5,768 nt of DNA from Pseudomonadota bacterium. Lineage in GTDB: Bacteria; Desulfobacterota; WTBG01; CAIYCZ01. Positions 4,932 to 5,768 of the stretch are shown here, piece after piece. A model generated the notes under the pieces. That model had not been told where the DNA came from. It worked only from the letters and a program-made list of their open reading frames with translations, and did no database searches. How positions within the stretch are numbered: position 1 is the stretch's first letter; each line of letters begins with the position of its first letter. Location: the NCBI GenBank assembly GCA_026388865.1, contig JAPLIX010000180.1, positions 5,967-11,734 on the forward strand. Reading direction: 5' to 3'. The position numbers were made by a program, and so were the translations under genes.

Positions 4932-5768
4932 ATGGGAAAAGGAATTTGGGTATACGCAGAGCTGACTGAAACTTCAGTCAGAAAGGTTACCTTTGAGATA
5001 CTAAGCGCGGTTAAATCAATTGCCGCCAAAAAGGGCGAAGAGGTATGTGCTGTTGTTCTTGGTAAGAATATACCGGAGAGCGTTGCTGATCAGTGCGCTT
5101 CTTATGGAGCAGATAAAGTCTATTTCGTTGAGCATGAGCTGCTTGCCAATTATACCTCAGACGGTTATGCAAAAGCACTGGCAGATATCATCACCAAGCA
5201 GCAGCCCTCTATGGTACTGTTTGGCGCAACCGTGGTCGGCAAAGATCTGTCTGCAAAAGTGGCGACCAAAGTAAACGCCGGCCTTGCTACCGATTGTACT
5301 GAACTAAAAGTCGATGACAGTGGAAATTTCTGCGTACGGAGACCTATGTATGCAGGTAAAGTATATGCGGATGTGGTATTCCCCAATGCGCCGGTAATAA
5401 TGGCTTCTATTCGTCCTAACGTACTTATTCCAACGCCGCCTGATGCATCCAAGAAGGCGCCAGTTGAAAAGTTAGCTGCAGAACTTGCAGCCGGTGACAT
5501 CCGTGTGACCATTGTCGAAACGATTAAAACTGCTGCCGCGAAAGTGGATCTCACCGAGGCGGAAGTTATTGTTTCCGGCGGCCGCGGCATGAAGGAAGCT
5601 GCAAGCTTCAAGCTGCTTGAAGAGATGGCTGACATAATCGGCGCTACCGTTGGTGCTTCACGTGCTGCAGTTGATGCCGGCTGGAAGCAGGTGGCTGACC
5701 AGGTCGGGCAGACCGGAAAAGTGGTGTCGCCCAATCTGTATATCGCCTGCGGTATCTCTGGATCAATA
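4932..5768 (+). CDS. etfA: Electron transfer flavoprotein, alpha subunit (EtfA), 3' partial
   Basis: FAD-binding partner of EtfB. The frame is open from ATG 4932 to the right edge, giving 279 residues; family members run to roughly 310-330, so only the last few dozen residues are missing. The N-terminal domain starts with GIWVYAEL (4-11), contains VLFGATVVGKDLSAKVA (95-111) and RRPMYAGKVYADVV (136-149), and matches the ETF domain shared with EtfB. The C-terminal FAD domain shows VSGGRGMK (214-221), GATVGASRAAVDAGW (237-251), QVGQTGKVVSPNLYIACGIS (257-276) and breaks off just before the conserved residues that follow. There is no N-terminal ferredoxin domain, which some EtfA proteins carry. 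Its partner gene etfB lies directly upstream; the enzymes that donate to or accept from this ETF are not in the window. Confidence 0.96.
   Translation, partial: MGKGIWVYAELTETSVRKVTFEILSAVKSIAAKKGEEVCAVVLGKNIPESVADQCASYGADKVYFVEHELLANYTSDGYAKALADIITKQQPSMVLFGATVVGKDLSAKVATKVNAGLATDCTELKVDDSGNFCVRRPMYAGKVYADVVFPNAPVIMASIRPNVLIPTPPDASKKAPVEKLAAELAAGDIRVTIVETIKTAAAKVDLTEAEVIVSGGRGMKEAASFKLLEEMADIIGATVGASRAAVDAGWKQVADQVGQTGKVVSPNLYIACGISGSI

Noticed and set aside
5165..5734. 189-codon minus-strand ORF
   Set aside because: It lies wholly antisense to etfA, whose protein sequence is strongly conserved in the other direction; the alanine-, serine- and threonine-rich translation is typical of a shadow frame.

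Overview
The window holds two protein-coding blocks on the + strand, separated by an unusual gene-free stretch of about 750 bases. Block 1 (2-3319) is a two-component pair. It has a membrane sensor histidine kinase (extracytoplasmic dCache-like sensor, one visible membrane helix, a cysteine-containing PAS domain, a complete kinase core), whose N-terminus lies outside the window. It is followed 45 bases later by a complete NtrC-type response regulator (receiver, sigma-54 AAA+ domain, Fis-type HTH). Block 2 (4069-5768) is etfB followed by etfA, the two subunits of an electron transfer flavoprotein; etfA runs off the right edge.

The gap (3320-4068) is AT-rich and contains a clear intrinsic terminator (3510-3556) that closes block 1. 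It also holds two roughly 100-base elements, each bounded by perfect inverted repeats (14 bp at 3572/3665, 16 bp at 3734/3837). The arms of the two elements are related to each other, yet every difference between them is matched by a complementary change in the partner arm. Between them lies a small GAAA-loop hairpin that contains a ribosome-binding-site-like AGGAG followed by a seven-codon ORF. The loop of the second element has 60 consecutive bases without G on the + strand, giving four GGGG tracts on the - strand. After the elements come a direct-repeat pair and a plausible sigma-70-type promoter for etfBA. The paired elements are the least explained and most interesting part of the window; they could be a mobile miniature element, a structured RNA, or both.

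Organism: moderate GC, NtrC-type regulation, GTG and TTG starts, a PAS domain with a C-x10-CxxC pattern and an etfBA operon fit an anaerobic or respiratory Gram-negative-type bacterium (Desulfobacterota, Nitrospirota or an anammox-type planctomycete are possible). This is an impression from gene style, not a determination.

How the genes might work together: the kinase probably senses a small extracytoplasmic ligand and phosphorylates the adjacent regulator, which would activate a sigma-54 promoter. No convincing -24/-12 promoter is visible before etfB, and a terminator separates the blocks, so nothing in the sequence shows that this pair controls etfBA. ETF would carry electrons from acyl-CoA dehydrogenase-type enzymes to the quinone pool or, if bifurcating, split electrons between acceptors.
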